A stretch of 64,000 bases of DNA from Streptomyces caelestis (GTDB lineage Bacteria > Actinomycetota > Actinomycetes > Streptomycetales > Streptomycetaceae), in assembly GCF_014205255.1 (NCBI RefSeq), contig NZ_JACHNE010000001.1:2356001-2420000 (forward strand). Reading direction: 5' to 3'. Numbering within the stretch: the stretch's first letter is position 1; every line of letters starts with the position of its first letter. The notes under the pieces were generated by a model that had not been told where the DNA came from, searched no databases, and saw only the letters and a list, made by a program, of their open reading frames with translations. Positions 41,424-50,361 of this stretch are shown here, piece by piece. Made by a program: the position numbers and the translations under genes.

Positions 41424-42662
41424 ATGCTGAACCGTGTCGTAGTAGCCCCCAGCGGCTTCAAGGAGTCCCTGTCCGCGGAGGCCGCCGCCGACGCCATCGC
41501 CGCCGGTGTGCGCCGTGTCCTGCCCGACGCCGAGCTCGACCTCGTCCCGCTGGTGGACGGCGGCGAGGGCACGGCCGTCGCCCTGGCCGCCGCGACCGGG
41601 GGCCGGCTCGTCACCGTGCCCGCCACCGGCCCGGTCGGGGAGACCATCGGTGCCCACTTCGCCCTGCTGGGCTCCGGGGACACGGCCGTCGTGGAGATGG
41701 CGGCGGTCGCGGGCCTCTCCCTCGTCCCGCGCGATCTGCGCGACCCGGGCGCCACCACCACGTACGGCGTCGGCGAGCTGATCCGCTCCGCGCTCGACCG
41801 GGGTGTCCGGCGGATCCTCGTCGGCTGCGGCGACTCGGGCACCTCCGATGGCGGCGCGGGCGCGCTCCAGGCGCTCGGGGCCCGGCTGCTGGACGAGCGG
41901 GGTGAGGAACTCCCGATTGGCGGGCGGGAGTTGATCCGGCTGCACCGTATCGACCCGCGGGGCCTGGACACCCGCCTGGCGGACGTGGAGCTGCTCGTCG
42001 CCTGCAACCCGTACAACGTGCTGTGCGGCGAACGGGGCGTGGCCCGGGTCTTCGGCCCGCAGAAGGGCGCGACGCCCGAGCAGGTCGAGCAGCTGTCGGC
42101 CGGACTGGAGAACTGGGCCTTCGTCCTCACCCGCGACGTCGCCGTCCCGGACACCAACCTCCGGTACGGTCCCGGAACCGGGGCCTCGGGCGGCCTGGGT
42201 GCCGGCCTCGCCGCCCTCGGCGCCCGTCTCCTGCCCCGCTTCGACGTGCTGCTGGACCACCTCGACCTGGACGCCCGCCTCGCCGCCGCGGATCTGGTGA
42301 TCACCGCCGAGGGCGCCCTGGACCACCAGACGCCGCGCGGCAAGGTCCCGGCCGAGGTGGCCCGCCGGGCCAAGCTCCACGGCCGCCCGGTCCTGGCCCT
42401 GGCGGGCACGCTCGGCGAGGGCGCGCACGAGGTGCCCGGCGTGGACGCGTTCAGCGGCATCCTGCCGGCACCGATGGCCCTGGCGGAGGCCCTGGTCCGG
42501 GCGAGCGAACTGCTCACGGACGCCACCGAGCGGGCGCTGCGGATGATCGTCCTCGGCACCCGGCTGCCGGTGCTTCCCGGCGCGGCCGCTCAGACGGACG
42601 TACCCGCCGCGGCCGTCGAGGCGGAGGTGTCCGGCACGCAACGCCCGTCCTGGGTGCGGTAG
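41424..42662 (+). CDS. Glycerate kinase (GarK/GlxK class)
   Basis: A 412-aa kinase phosphorylating D-glycerate. Seen: the N-terminal APSGFKESLSAE, VDGGEGT, GCGDSGTSDGGAGAL and TAEGALDHQTPRGK motifs of class I glycerate kinases. AAGGAG precedes the ATG. It is directly downstream of the anion transporter, with which it is probably co-transcribed. The last ~25-30 residues (after TRLPVLPG) are outside the usual family end and lie in the 73-base antisense overlap with the convergent PLP enzyme gene. Confidence 0.93.
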   Translation: MLNRVVVAPSGFKESLSAEAAADAIAAGVRRVLPDAELDLVPLVDGGEGTAVALAAATGGRLVTVPATGPVGETIGAHFALLGSGDTAVVEMAAVAGLSLVPRDLRDPGATTTYGVGELIRSALDRGVRRILVGCGDSGTSDGGAGALQALGARLLDERGEELPIGGRELIRLHRIDPRGLDTRLADVELLVACNPYNVLCGERGVARVFGPQKGATPEQVEQLSAGLENWAFVLTRDVAVPDTNLRYGPGTGASGGLGAGLAALGARLLPRFDVLLDHLDLDARLAAADLVITAEGALDHQTPRGKVPAEVARRAKLHGRPVLALAGTLGEGAHEVPGVDAFSGILPAPMALAEALVRASELLTDATERALRMIVLGTRLPVLPGAAAQTDVPAAAVEAEVSGTQRPSWVR

Positions 42663-43984
42663 TTCCACCGCGCCCCGTCCGTCACGAGCTCCTTCACGGC
42701 CCGCACGAACCGCTCCACGTGCTCGTCCGGCGTGCCCGCGCCGAAGCTCACCCGGATGGCGTTGAGGGACTTCTCGCCGGGCGCCGCCTCCGGTGCGCCG
42801 CACTCGCCCTGGGTCTGCGGGTCGCTGCCGAGCAGGGTGCGCACCAGCGGGTGGGCGCAGAAGAGCCCGTCCCGGACGCCGATGCCGTACTCGGCGGAGA
42901 GCGCGGCGGCGAAGTGCGAGCTGTTCCAGCCCTCGACGACGAAGGAGAGCACACCGACGCGCGGGGCGTCGTCCCCGAAGAGGGACAGGAACCGCACCTG
43001 GGGGACGTCGGCGAGCCCCTCCCGCACCTTGGCGACCAGATACTGCTCGCGGGCGACGAGCGTGTCGAAGCCGGCCTCCGTCAGCGCCTTGCAGGCGGAG
43101 GCGACGGCGTAGGCGCCGATGACGTTGGGCGAGCCGGCCTCGTGACGGGCGGCGCTGTCGTGCCACTGAACGTCCACTCCCCCGTCCGTGCGCCGGGTGA
43201 CCTTGCGGCTGGCGCCACCGCCCGCGAGGTACGGCTCGGCCGCGCGCAGCCAGTCGGCACGCCCGGCCAGCACGCCGGTTCCGAAGGGCGCGTACAGCTT
43301 GTGCCCGGAGAAGGCGACCCAGTCGACATCGAGGTCCTTGACGGACACGGGGTGGTGCGGGGCCAGCTGGGCGGCGTCGAGCACGATCCGGGCGCCCTGG
43401 GCGTGCGCGGCCGCCGCGAGCTCCCGTACGGGCCACAACTCGCCGGTGACGTTCGAGGCGCCGGTGACGCAGACGAGGGCCGGACCGTGGGGGTCCCGCT
43501 CGGCGAGGGCGCGCTCCAGGGTCTCGACGGCCTGGCGGGGGCCGCGCGGGGCGTCGAGGACGGTGACGCGGGCGTCGCGCCAGGGCAGCAGGGCGGCGTG
43601 GTGCTCGGTCTCGAAGACGAACACCTGGCAGCCGGCCGGGAGGGCGGCGGCGAGGAGGTTGAGGGAGTCGGTGGTGGACCGGGTGAAGACGACCTGGTCG
43701 CCGCCGCGGCAGTCGAGGAACTCCGCGACCGTCCGGCGGGCGTTCTCGAACAGGTCGGTCGACAGCTGGGACAGGTACCCGGCACCGCGGTGGACGCTGC
43801 CGTAGTACGGCGCGTAGGCGGCGACGTCGTCCCAGACCCGCTGGAGCGCCGGGGCGCTGGCGGCGTAGTCGAGCGCGGCGTAGGTGACCTCACCACCGGT
43901 CACGAGCGGAACGGTGACGTCCCGGCCCAGAACGGGCAGCGGGGCACACACGGACGGGGCGGTGGCAAGGGTGGAGACAGACAT
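42590..43984 (-). CDS. SufS-like PLP enzyme (class V aminotransferase) under SAM-IV control
   Basis: A 464-aa fold-type I PLP enzyme. The Schiff-base Lys is in FSGHKLYAPFG, and a Cys in GIGVRDGLFCAHPL aligns with the catalytic Cys of group II cysteine desulfurases (RxGHHCA). ATG at 43984 follows GGGAG. The mRNA leader holds a SAM-IV riboswitch (about 44150-44234) and a six-codon ORF, showing that the gene belongs to sulfur/methionine metabolism. Likely activities are cysteine desulfurase or cystathionine/selenocysteine lyase-like sulfur mobilisation. Its C-terminus overlaps glycerate kinase by 73 bases on the other strand. Confidence 0.85.
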   Translation of the reverse strand: MSVSTLATAPSVCAPLPVLGRDVTVPLVTGGEVTYAALDYAASAPALQRVWDDVAAYAPYYGSVHRGAGYLSQLSTDLFENARRTVAEFLDCRGGDQVVFTRSTTDSLNLLAAALPAGCQVFVFETEHHAALLPWRDARVTVLDAPRGPRQAVETLERALAERDPHGPALVCVTGASNVTGELWPVRELAAAAHAQGARIVLDAAQLAPHHPVSVKDLDVDWVAFSGHKLYAPFGTGVLAGRADWLRAAEPYLAGGGASRKVTRRTDGGVDVQWHDSAARHEAGSPNVIGAYAVASACKALTEAGFDTLVAREQYLVAKVREGLADVPQVRFLSLFGDDAPRVGVLSFVVEGWNSSHFAAALSAEYGIGVRDGLFCAHPLVRTLLGSDPQTQGECGAPEAAPGEKSLNAIRVSFGAGTPDEHVERFVRAVKELVTDGARWNYRTQDGRCVPDTSASTAAAGTSV

Positions 43985-44082
43985 GACGGAACTCCCGTGA
44001 AGGCAGGTGTGATCCGCCCGCGAGGACGTGGCTCAAGCGGGGGTGAAGGAAAGAGGGGGTGCGGAGGCGGGGCTCTGCGGCC

Positions 44083-44103
44083 CTATCGCATTCGCTGGTT
44101 CAC
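44083..44103 (-). CDS. Six-codon leader ORF downstream of the SAM-IV riboswitch
   Basis: GTG at 44103 opens a six-codon ORF (MNQRMR, stop TAG at 44083-44085). A consensus GAGGAG (44110-44115) lies six bases before it, unusually good for a chance ORF of this size. It sits between the riboswitch aptamer and the PLP enzyme gene, about 100 bases before the latter. A short GC hairpin follows the stop. It may couple or uncouple translation from transcription in the leader; there are no repeated Met or Cys codons to suggest classical attenuation. Confidence 0.35.
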   Translation of the reverse strand: MNQRMR

Positions 44104-44149
44104 GAGAGACTCCTCGTCACGCGCTTGCCACAGACCTCGCTGCCTGCGG

Positions 44150-44234
44150 CCTGGTCTTCACCCGGGGCACCCCGCCACGGACGGAGGGTTGCCGGACAGT
44201 CGGCCGGGGCCTCATGACTGTCACTCATGACCTG
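44150..44234 (-). promoter_or_regulatory. SAM-IV riboswitch
   Basis: Read on the minus strand the element begins GGTCATGAGTGACAG, continues through GGCCCCGGCCGACTG, CCGGCAACCCTCC and GTGGCGGGGTGCCCCGG, and ends GGTGAAGACC, which pairs back to the first block. This order of conserved segments, including the SAM-pocket GGCAACC core and the GGGGTGCCCCGGGTGA 3' part, is that of the actinobacterial SAM-IV class. It should switch the PLP enzyme gene off when S-adenosylmethionine is abundant. Confidence 0.93.
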
Positions 44235-44240
44235 GAAAGA

Positions 44241-44269
44241 AAACTACGAGAATGATCGAGGTCCCGCAA
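44241..44269 (-). promoter_or_regulatory. Candidate promoter for the SAM-IV riboswitch transcript
   Basis: On the minus strand TTGCGG (44264-44269) and TAGTTT (44241-44246) are 17 bases apart. Transcription would begin at about 44235, at the 5' edge of the aptamer, which is what a riboswitch-controlled gene needs. The -35 overlaps the hairpin at 44261-44290. Confidence 0.6.
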
Positions 44270-44290
44270 CCCGCGTCCGGATTGCGGGAC
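44261..44290. terminator. Hairpin after trpD
   Basis: GTCCCGCAA (44261-44269) and TTGCGGGAC (44282-44290) are perfect inverted repeats with a 12-base loop, 19 bases past the trpD stop. It probably terminates trpD and lies over the promoter of the next gene on the same strand. Confidence 0.55.
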
Positions 44291-44309
44291 ACCCGGCGTC
44301 GGACACGCC

Positions 44310-45374
44310 CTACGCGTTGCTCGCCGCCACCCACCGCTCCAGGGTCCGCTTGGCGGCCCCGGAGTCGATCGATTCGGCTGCCTTCGCCATGCCGGCACGG
44401 ATCTGCTCGGCCAGCGGCCCCGGGGCGGGATCGAGGGCCACCAGGGCCGCCGCCGAGTTCAGCAGGACCGCGTCGCGCACCGGGCCCGTCTCGCCGTCCA
44501 GCAGGCGGCGGGCGACCTCCGCGTTGTAGGAGGCGTCCGCGCCGCGCAGGGCCTCCACGGGGACGAGTTCGAGGCCCACGTCGCGCGGGTCGAAGGCCTC
44601 CTCGGTCACCTTGCCGTCCCGGACGATCCACACCCGGGACGTGGAGGTGGTGGTCAGTTCGTCGAGGCCGTCGTCGCCGCGGAAGACCAGGGACGAGTGG
44701 CCGCGCTCGGCGAAGACGCCCGCGACGACCGGCGCCATGCGCGGGTCCGCGACGCCGACGGCCTGGGCCCGTACCTTCGCGGGGTTCGTCAGGGGTCCGA
44801 GGACGTTGAAGATCGTGCGGATGCCCAACTGGCCGCGCGCCGCGCCCGCGTGCCGCATCGCCGGGTGGAACTTCGCCGCGAAGCAGAAGGTGATCCCGGC
44901 GTCCTCGGCGACCTGGGCCACCCGGTGCGTCGGCAGCTCCAGATTGACGCCGAGCTTCTCCAGCACGTCCGACGCCCCGGAGGCCGAGGACGCCGCGCGG
45001 TTGCCGTGCTTGACGACCTTCGCGCCGGTGCCGGCGATGACGATCGCCGACATCGTGGAGATGTTGACGGTCTTCGCCCCGTCGCCGCCCGTGCCGACGA
45101 TGTCGACGGCCGGGCCCGGCACCTCGATCACGTTCGCGTGCTCGTACATCGCCCGGACGAATCCGGCGATCTCCTCGACGGTCTCGCCCTTGGCCCGCAG
45201 CGCCACCACGAACCCGGCGATCTGCGCGTCCGTCGCCTCGCCGCGCATGATCAGGTCCATCGCCCACGCGGTGTCGTCGGCGGTCAGGTCCCGGCCCTCC
45301 AGCAGACCGTTCAACAGCAGGGGCCAGGAGCGGCCCGCCGCGGTGTCGCCTCCAGCGGGGATCACAGCGCTCAT
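44310..45374 (-). CDS. trpD: Anthranilate phosphoribosyltransferase
   Basis: A 354-aa enzyme transferring phosphoribose from PRPP to anthranilate, the second step of Trp synthesis. Seen: [11 protein letters not shown] near the N-terminus, the PRPP-binding [22 protein letters not shown] and [10 protein letters not shown]. The ATG at 45374 follows GGAG at a good distance. It stands alone here, 33 kb from trpEG, between the SAM-IV-controlled gene and the cytochrome bc operon. Confidence 0.96.
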   Translation of the reverse strand: MSAVIPAGGDTAAGRSWPLLLNGLLEGRDLTADDTAWAMDLIMRGEATDAQIAGFVVALRAKGETVEEIAGFVRAMYEHANVIEVPGPAVDIVGTGGDGAKTVNISTMSAIVIAGTGAKVVKHGNRAASSASGASDVLEKLGVNLELPTHRVAQVAEDAGITFCFAAKFHPAMRHAGAARGQLGIRTIFNVLGPLTNPAKVRAQAVGVADPRMAPVVAGVFAERGHSSLVFRGDDGLDELTTTSTSRVWIVRDGKVTEEAFDPRDVGLELVPVEALRGADASYNAEVARRLLDGETGPVRDAVLLNSAAALVALDPAPGPLAEQIRAGMAKAAESIDSGAAKRTLERWVAASNA

Positions 45375-45455
45375 AAGCCGCTCCAGGGTCAGACGTCCCG
45401 CACTACGGGACGAGAGTCTCAACGAGGTCCACCCTATCCAGCCCCGGGGCACCGC

Positions 45456-45490
45456 GAAGGGCCCCGTCCGAACACCGGACGGGGCCCTTC
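45456..45490. terminator. Terminator between qcrB and trpD
   Basis: A 15-base-pair perfect stem (45456-45470 with 45476-45490) with a five-base loop, 21 bases after the qcrB stop. It closes the ctaE-qcrCAB transcription unit ahead of trpD on the same strand. Confidence 0.9.
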
Positions 45491-45511
45491 TGTGGCGTGG
45501 CGAAGCAGTGA

Positions 45512-47134
45512 TCAGTGGTGGCCGTGGCCGCTCGTGATCTCCCGGTACTCCTCGGTGGTCGGCTTCGGGATCTGGGCTCCCTCGCCGTAGTAGGACTCGC
45601 TGAGCTTGGCGCGCAGCTTCTCGGAGCCCTTCACCTTGCGCTCGACACCGTTCTCGTCGACCGTCGGGCCGATCTCGGCCGGCTTGTACTGCTCGTGCGC
45701 CGTGAGCGTGTACATCTGCTCCTGGCTGAGCGGCTCGTGCACCTCGATGAACTCACCGTGCGGCAGGCGCTTGATGATGCCGGTCTCGCGGCCGTGCAGC
45801 ACCTTCTCCTTGTCCCGGCGCTGCAGGCCGAGGCAGATGCGCTTGGTGATGATGAACGCGATGACCGGCCCGGCGAAGAACCCGATCCGGACGAACCAGG
45901 TGACCGCGTTGATCGACAGGTGGAAGTGGGTGGCGACGATGTCGTTGCCACCGCCGATCAGCATGATCATGTAGCCGGTGACCCAGGCGACACCGAAGGC
46001 GGTGCGCGTCGGGGCGTTGCGCGGCCGGTCCAGGATGTGGTGCTCGCGCTTGTCCCCGGTGACCCACGACTCGATGAACGGGTAGAGGGCGATGATCCCG
46101 AGGAAGAGACCGAACAGCACCAGCGGGATGAACACGCCCAGGACGAGGGTGTGACCCCAGAAGTCGATCTCCCAGCCCGGCATCGCCCGGACCAGGCCCT
46201 CGGCGAAGCCCATGTACCAGTCGGGCTGCGCACCCGTCGACACCTGGTCGGGCCGGTAGGGGCCCAGGACCCAGATGGGGTTGACGGTCGCGATGCCGGC
46301 GATGGCCGCGATGACACCGAAGACCAGGAAGAAGAAGCCTCCGGCCTTGGCCGCGTAGACCGGCAGCAGCGGCATGCCGACGACGTTCTTGTTGGTCCGG
46401 CCGGGACCCGCGAACTGCGTGTGCTTGTGGTAGAAGACCAGGATCAGGTGGCCGACCACGAGCCCGAGCATGATGCCCGGCAGCAGCAGGATGTGGATCG
46501 AGTAGAACCGGGCGACGAAGTCGGTACCCGGGAACTCCCCGCCGAACAGGAACATCGAGATGTACGTGCCGACGATCGGCATGGACAGGATCGCGCCCTG
46601 GGTGAAGCGGACACCGGTGCCGGAGAGCAGGTCGTCCGGGAGCGAGTAGCCGGTGAAACCGGTGAACATGCCCAGGACGAACAGCAGGAAGCCGAACAGC
46701 CAGTTGATCTCACGCGGCTTGCGGAACGCGCCGGTGAAGAACACGCGCATCATGTGCACGAACATGCCGGCGAGGAAGATGATCGCCGCCCAGTGGTGGA
46801 TCTGCCGGATGAGCAGACCGCCGCGCACGTCGAAGCTGATGTCCAGGGTGGAGGCGAACGCCTCCGACATCAGCTGCCCCTGGAGCGGGACGTAACTGCC
46901 GTGGTACTCCACCTCGTTCATCGACGGGTGGAAGAACAGCGTCAGGTACACACCCGTCAGGATGATGATGATGAAGCTGTAGAGGCAGATCTCACCCAGC
47001 ATGAAGGACCAGTGGTCCGGGAAGATCTTGCGCATGTTGGCCTTGGCCAGGGAGTAGATCCCGAGGCGGCCGTCGGCCCAGTCGGCGACCCGCTCTCCGG
47101 CGGGTGCCTTGCGGCGTGTCTGTGCAGTGCTCAT
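45512..47134 (-). CDS. qcrB: Cytochrome bc1 complex cytochrome b subunit QcrB
   Basis: A 540-aa polytopic cytochrome b of the actinobacterial bc1 complex, which oxidises menaquinol. The haem-ligating His residues are in [11 protein letters not shown] and in [11 protein letters not shown] of the helix pairs; the quinol-site PEWY is PDWY here (GAQPDWYMG). It is longer than mitochondrial cytochrome b, with a C-terminal cytoplasmic extension of ~110 residues as in other actinobacteria. The ATG overlaps the qcrA stop by four bases. Last gene of the qcrC-qcrA-qcrB run. Confidence 0.97.
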   Translation of the reverse strand: MSTAQTRRKAPAGERVADWADGRLGIYSLAKANMRKIFPDHWSFMLGEICLYSFIIIILTGVYLTLFFHPSMNEVEYHGSYVPLQGQLMSEAFASTLDISFDVRGGLLIRQIHHWAAIIFLAGMFVHMMRVFFTGAFRKPREINWLFGFLLFVLGMFTGFTGYSLPDDLLSGTGVRFTQGAILSMPIVGTYISMFLFGGEFPGTDFVARFYSIHILLLPGIMLGLVVGHLILVFYHKHTQFAGPGRTNKNVVGMPLLPVYAAKAGGFFFLVFGVIAAIAGIATVNPIWVLGPYRPDQVSTGAQPDWYMGFAEGLVRAMPGWEIDFWGHTLVLGVFIPLVLFGLFLGIIALYPFIESWVTGDKREHHILDRPRNAPTRTAFGVAWVTGYMIMLIGGGNDIVATHFHLSINAVTWFVRIGFFAGPVIAFIITKRICLGLQRRDKEKVLHGRETGIIKRLPHGEFIEVHEPLSQEQMYTLTAHEQYKPAEIGPTVDENGVERKVKGSEKLRAKLSESYYGEGAQIPKPTTEEYREITSGHGHH

Positions 47135-48213
47135 CCGCGCTCCCAGAAAGCAGGGCCGACGGGCTCTTCGAAGTCGCCGAGCGCCTCGAGGTAGCCCTCG
47201 TCGTTCACGCCGATGCGGAGCTGCGGCAGGGCGTGACCAGCGGGACCGAAGATCACTCGGGCACCGTCGGAGAGGTCGAAGGTGGACTGATGGCAGGGGC
47301 AGAGCACGTGGTGCGTCTGCTGCTCGTACAGGGAGATCGGGCAGCCGACGTGGGTGCAGATCTTCGAGTACGCGACGATGCCCTCGTGCGACCACTCGAG
47401 CTCGCGCTTGTCCTTGATGTTCTCCGGCTGGATCCGGACGATCATCAGGGCGGCCTTGGCGATCTCGTTCTGGAACTCGTGGTCGTGCTCCTCCAGGCCC
47501 TCGGGCTTGGCGAAGGTCAGCGAACCGACCGCGACGTCCGACGGACGCAGCGGCTCGTTCGTGTTCATGTTCACGAGCAGCTTGCCCTTGGACCAGAGCG
47601 TGTGACGCAGCTTGTCCTCGGGCAGCGGACCGAGGTCGCGCAGCAGGACGACACCGGAGAGCGGCACCAGCGTGAGGGCGCCGAACATGGTGTTGCGGAT
47701 CAGCTTGCGGCGGCCGAGCGCGGACTCCTTGGCGCCCTGCTTGAAGTCGGCGAAGACCTTCTCGCGGACCTCGGGCTCCGCCTCGATCGGGTGCCGCTCG
47801 TCGGCGATCTCGACGTCCGACATCAGGGTGCGGGCCCAGTGGACGGCGCCCGCGCCGATGCAGAACAGCGCGATGCCGAGCGTCATGCCCAGCGCGAAGT
47901 TCAGCGCGCTGATGTGGCCCAGCGGGAAGATGTAGACCGACTTGTCGACCGGGATCGCCACGAACGCGGCGATGAAGGCGATGGTGGCCAGCATCGACAT
48001 CGTGAACATCAGGGCGACCGCGCGCTCGGACCGCTTGGCGGCCCGCTCGTCGACGTCCTGGATCCGGTGCTCGTGGGGGGGCAGGCCCGGGTCGGCGAAC
48101 GGGTGCTTCTCGTCCGCGGGGCTCAGCGCCCCGTGCCCGTGCTCGTCATGTCCTGCGGACTGCTCGGACTGCTCGGCAGGCAGGTTCTCTTCTGGAATCT
48201 CTTGGCTACTCAT
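47131..48213 (-). CDS. qcrA: Rieske iron-sulfur subunit QcrA
   Basis: A 360-aa Rieske protein. The [2Fe-2S] ligands are in CTHVGC and CPCHQSTF in the C-terminal domain. Unlike two-helix proteobacterial forms, the N-terminal part contains three transmembrane helices (about residues 65-85, 95-120 and 168-190), the actinobacterial pattern. Three-helix actinobacterial Rieske proteins are known to need both Sec and Tat for insertion; the RRKLIRN sequence before the third helix fits the Tat signal. Overlaps qcrC and qcrB by four bases at each end. Confidence 0.97.
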   Translation of the reverse strand: MSSQEIPEENLPAEQSEQSAGHDEHGHGALSPADEKHPFADPGLPPHEHRIQDVDERAAKRSERAVALMFTMSMLATIAFIAAFVAIPVDKSVYIFPLGHISALNFALGMTLGIALFCIGAGAVHWARTLMSDVEIADERHPIEAEPEVREKVFADFKQGAKESALGRRKLIRNTMFGALTLVPLSGVVLLRDLGPLPEDKLRHTLWSKGKLLVNMNTNEPLRPSDVAVGSLTFAKPEGLEEHDHEFQNEIAKAALMIVRIQPENIKDKRELEWSHEGIVAYSKICTHVGCPISLYEQQTHHVLCPCHQSTFDLSDGARVIFGPAGHALPQLRIGVNDEGYLEALGDFEEPVGPAFWERG

Positions 48214-49022
48214 GACTTCTTGGCCTTTGCGGTCCGGGCGGCGACCCACACGGCGACGGCGATCAGCCCGCCGAGACCGAAGATCCAGCCGAACAGACCC
48301 TCGCTGACCGGCCCGAGGCCGCCGAGCTCGAGGCCGCCGGGGCTCTCGGACTTGCTGCTGTTGACCGCGTCCAGGTACGCGATGATGTCCTTCTTGTTCT
48401 CCTCCGACAGCGTGGTGTCGGGGAAGGACGGCATGTTCTGCGGGCCGGTCTGCATGGCCTCGTAGATGTGCTTCGGGCTGACGCCCTCGAGGTCCGGTGC
48501 GTACTTGCCGTGCGTCAGCGCACCGCCCTTGCCGGTGAAGTTGTGGCACTGCGCGCAGTTGGTGCGGAACAGCTCACCGCCCTTGGCGATGTCGGCGCCC
48601 TGGGGGCCGTACTGCTCCTCGGTCGGGATGGCAGGCCCGGCGCCCAGCGAGGCGATGTAGGCCGCGAGCTGGTCGATCTCGGCCTGGCTGTAGATGTTCT
48701 TCTTCTTGGGGACCTGCGGGCCCTGGGAGGTGGCGGCCGGCATACGGCCGGTGGCCACCTGGAAGTCCACGGCCGCGGCGCCCACACCCACCAGGCTCGG
48801 CCCGTCGGAGGTGCCCTGACCGCCGGTGCCGTGGCAACTGGCGCAGCCGACCGAGTAGAGCTTCTTGCCCTCCTCGATGGTGAGGGACTGGGCGGTTTCG
48901 TCGGCCTCAGCCTTGCTCGTGGGTGCGAACACGGCGTACAGCCCCCCGCTGAAGAGCAGCGCGAGGAGTAGGACGACGACCGCCGCCAACGGGTGGCGTC
49001 GTCGTGCGGAGAGCTTTTTCAC
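48210..49022 (-). CDS. qcrC: Di-haem cytochrome c subunit QcrC
   Basis: A 270-aa membrane-bound di-haem cytochrome c, the internal electron bridge between bc1 and cytochrome aa3 in the actinobacterial supercomplex. Two CxxCH haem sites (CASCHG and CAQCHN) lie outside the membrane between an N-terminal signal-anchor helix and a C-terminal transmembrane helix (LFGWIFGLGGLIAVAV). GTG start at 49022. There is no separate soluble cytochrome c gene nearby, in keeping with direct transfer. Confidence 0.96.
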   Translation of the reverse strand: MKKLSARRRHPLAAVVVLLLALLFSGGLYAVFAPTSKAEADETAQSLTIEEGKKLYSVGCASCHGTGGQGTSDGPSLVGVGAAAVDFQVATGRMPAATSQGPQVPKKKNIYSQAEIDQLAAYIASLGAGPAIPTEEQYGPQGADIAKGGELFRTNCAQCHNFTGKGGALTHGKYAPDLEGVSPKHIYEAMQTGPQNMPSFPDTTLSEENKKDIIAYLDAVNSSKSESPGGLELGGLGPVSEGLFGWIFGLGGLIAVAVWVAARTAKAKKS

Positions 49023-49099
49023 GGATTACCCCGGTGTCAGGATCTTCTGCGTCGGTGCTTCTGGGATGCGTGCCTCGTCGGGCGCGCGCTGCGGTCCCG

Positions 49100-49720
49100 C
49101 TACTTGATCATGTAGATCGTGGCGAAGAGGCCGATCCAGACGACATCGACGAAGTGCCAGTAATAGGACACGACGATCGCGGCGGTCGCCTGCTCGTGGG
49201 TGAACCTCCGGGCCGCGTAGGTCCGGCCCAGGACCAGCAGGAAGGCGATGAGACCGCCCGTCACATGCAGGCCGTGGAAGCCGGTGGTCAGGTAGAAGAC
49301 CGAGCCGTACGGGTCGGAGGACAGGGACAGGCCCGCCTCCTTGACCAGCTCGGTGTACTCGAAGACCTGGCCGCCGATGAAGATCGCACCCATCACGAAG
49401 GTGACGATGAACCACATCCGCAGCTTCTTCACGTCACCGCGCTCGGCGGCGAAGACGCCGAGCTGGCAGGTGAGCGAGGAGAGCACCAGGATGGTGGTGT
49501 TCGCCGCCGAGAACGGGAAGTTGAGATGGCTCGCCATCTCCTTCCAGTGATCGGGACCCGTCACCGATCGCAGGGTGAAGTACATCGCGAAGAGGGCCGC
49601 GAAGAACATCAGCTCGGAACTCAGCCAGATGATGGTTCCGACGCTGGTGAGGTTCGGCCGGTTGACCGACGGGTGCGCGTGCCCGGTTTCTACTGTCGTT
49701 GCTGTCGCCACGACCGACAT
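49100..49720 (-). CDS. ctaE: Cytochrome c oxidase subunit III
   Basis: A 206-aa subunit III with five transmembrane helices, the shorter bacterial form. Conserved segments are [29 protein letters not shown] and [14 protein letters not shown] with the family's Glu/His residues. It stabilises proton uptake to subunit I. It leads the qcrCAB genes with a 77-base gap. No clear ribosome site is seen before the ATG. Confidence 0.95.
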   Translation of the reverse strand: MSVVATATTVETGHAHPSVNRPNLTSVGTIIWLSSELMFFAALFAMYFTLRSVTGPDHWKEMASHLNFPFSAANTTILVLSSLTCQLGVFAAERGDVKKLRMWFIVTFVMGAIFIGGQVFEYTELVKEAGLSLSSDPYGSVFYLTTGFHGLHVTGGLIAFLLVLGRTYAARRFTHEQATAAIVVSYYWHFVDVVWIGLFATIYMIK

Positions 49721-49791
49721 TATGTCGGTCGCTTATCCCGCCCTCACTCCGGGGGGTGCCGTTCGGAGTGTCCGAGCCGGTCGTACCGGTG

Positions 49792-49818
49792 TTGACGTGG
49801 TGTTCAAGGGAGTAGCAT
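49792..49818 (+). promoter_or_regulatory. Candidate promoter of the receiver-like gene
   Basis: TTGACG (49792-49797) and TAGCAT (49813-49818) are separated by 15 bases, slightly short of ideal, and lie about 45 bases before the ATG at 49865. Confidence 0.4.
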
Positions 49819-49864
49819 CCGGCACACGGGCCTGTCCTTACGACGCTGACGTCACGGAGGAACA

Positions 49865-50266
49865 ATGCAGCCGACCGCCACGGTGCTGGTCTACAGCGAC
49901 GACTCCAACACCCGCGAGCAGGTGCGGCTCGCCACGGGACGGCGGCCGGCGCCGGACGTTCCCTTGGTGGAGTTCGTGGAGTGCGCGACTCCGGGGGCGG
50001 TGCTCAAGGAGCTGGACCGGGGTGGGATCGACGTCTGTGTGCTGGACGGTGAGGCCGTGCCGATGGGGGGCATGGGGCTCTGCCGGCAGATCAAGGACGA
50101 GGTGTTCGACTGTCCGCCGGTGTTGTTGCTGATGGGGCGGCCGCAGGACGCGTGGCTCGCGACCTGGAGCCGGGCCGAGAGCGCGGTGACCCTGCCGGTG
50201 GATCCGGTGGAGTTCGCTGCTGCCCTGGCTTCCTTGTTGCGGTCGAGGGCGGCTTTGAACGCCTAG
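49865..50266 (+). CDS. Degenerate receiver-domain protein
   Basis: A 133-aa stand-alone receiver fold. It keeps the acidic pair (SDDS near residues 12-13) and a possible acceptor Asp61 in CVLDGEA, but the conserved Thr/Ser after strand 4 is Gly (LLLMGRPQD) and the conserved Lys after strand 5 is Val (LPVDP). Phosphotransfer is therefore doubtful, and it may work by protein contacts. GGAGGAACA precedes the ATG. It is divergent from ctaE-qcrCAB and sits between the two halves of the respiratory cluster, suggesting an oxidase-linked or envelope role that is still unknown. Confidence 0.78.
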   Translation: MQPTATVLVYSDDSNTREQVRLATGRRPAPDVPLVEFVECATPGAVLKELDRGGIDVCVLDGEAVPMGGMGLCRQIKDEVFDCPPVLLLMGRPQDAWLATWSRAESAVTLPVDPVEFAAALASLLRSRAALNA

Positions 50267-50290
50267 GAAGCTCGGGGGTTCCTCATCGTC

Positions 50291-50343
50291 GGCGGGTGCG
50301 GGTGGTCTGTGGCTTGTCGCGCAGTTCCCCGCGCCCCTGGGGA
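50291..50343 (+). repeat. Dispersed intergenic repeat, short family, copy 3
   Basis: Carries GGGTGCGGGTGGTC, GTGGCTTGTCGC and the core GCAGTTCCCCGCGCCCCTG. It lies between the convergent receiver-like and L,D-transpeptidase genes and can form a GC hairpin. Confidence 0.85.
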
Positions 50344-50361
50344 CGATGCCCCTGAGGACGT

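Noticed and set aside
40010..42559. An 849-codon minus-strand open frame
   Set aside because: It is antisense to the transporter and glycerate kinase genes and has Arg/Ser/Ala-rich low-complexity sequence with no domain.
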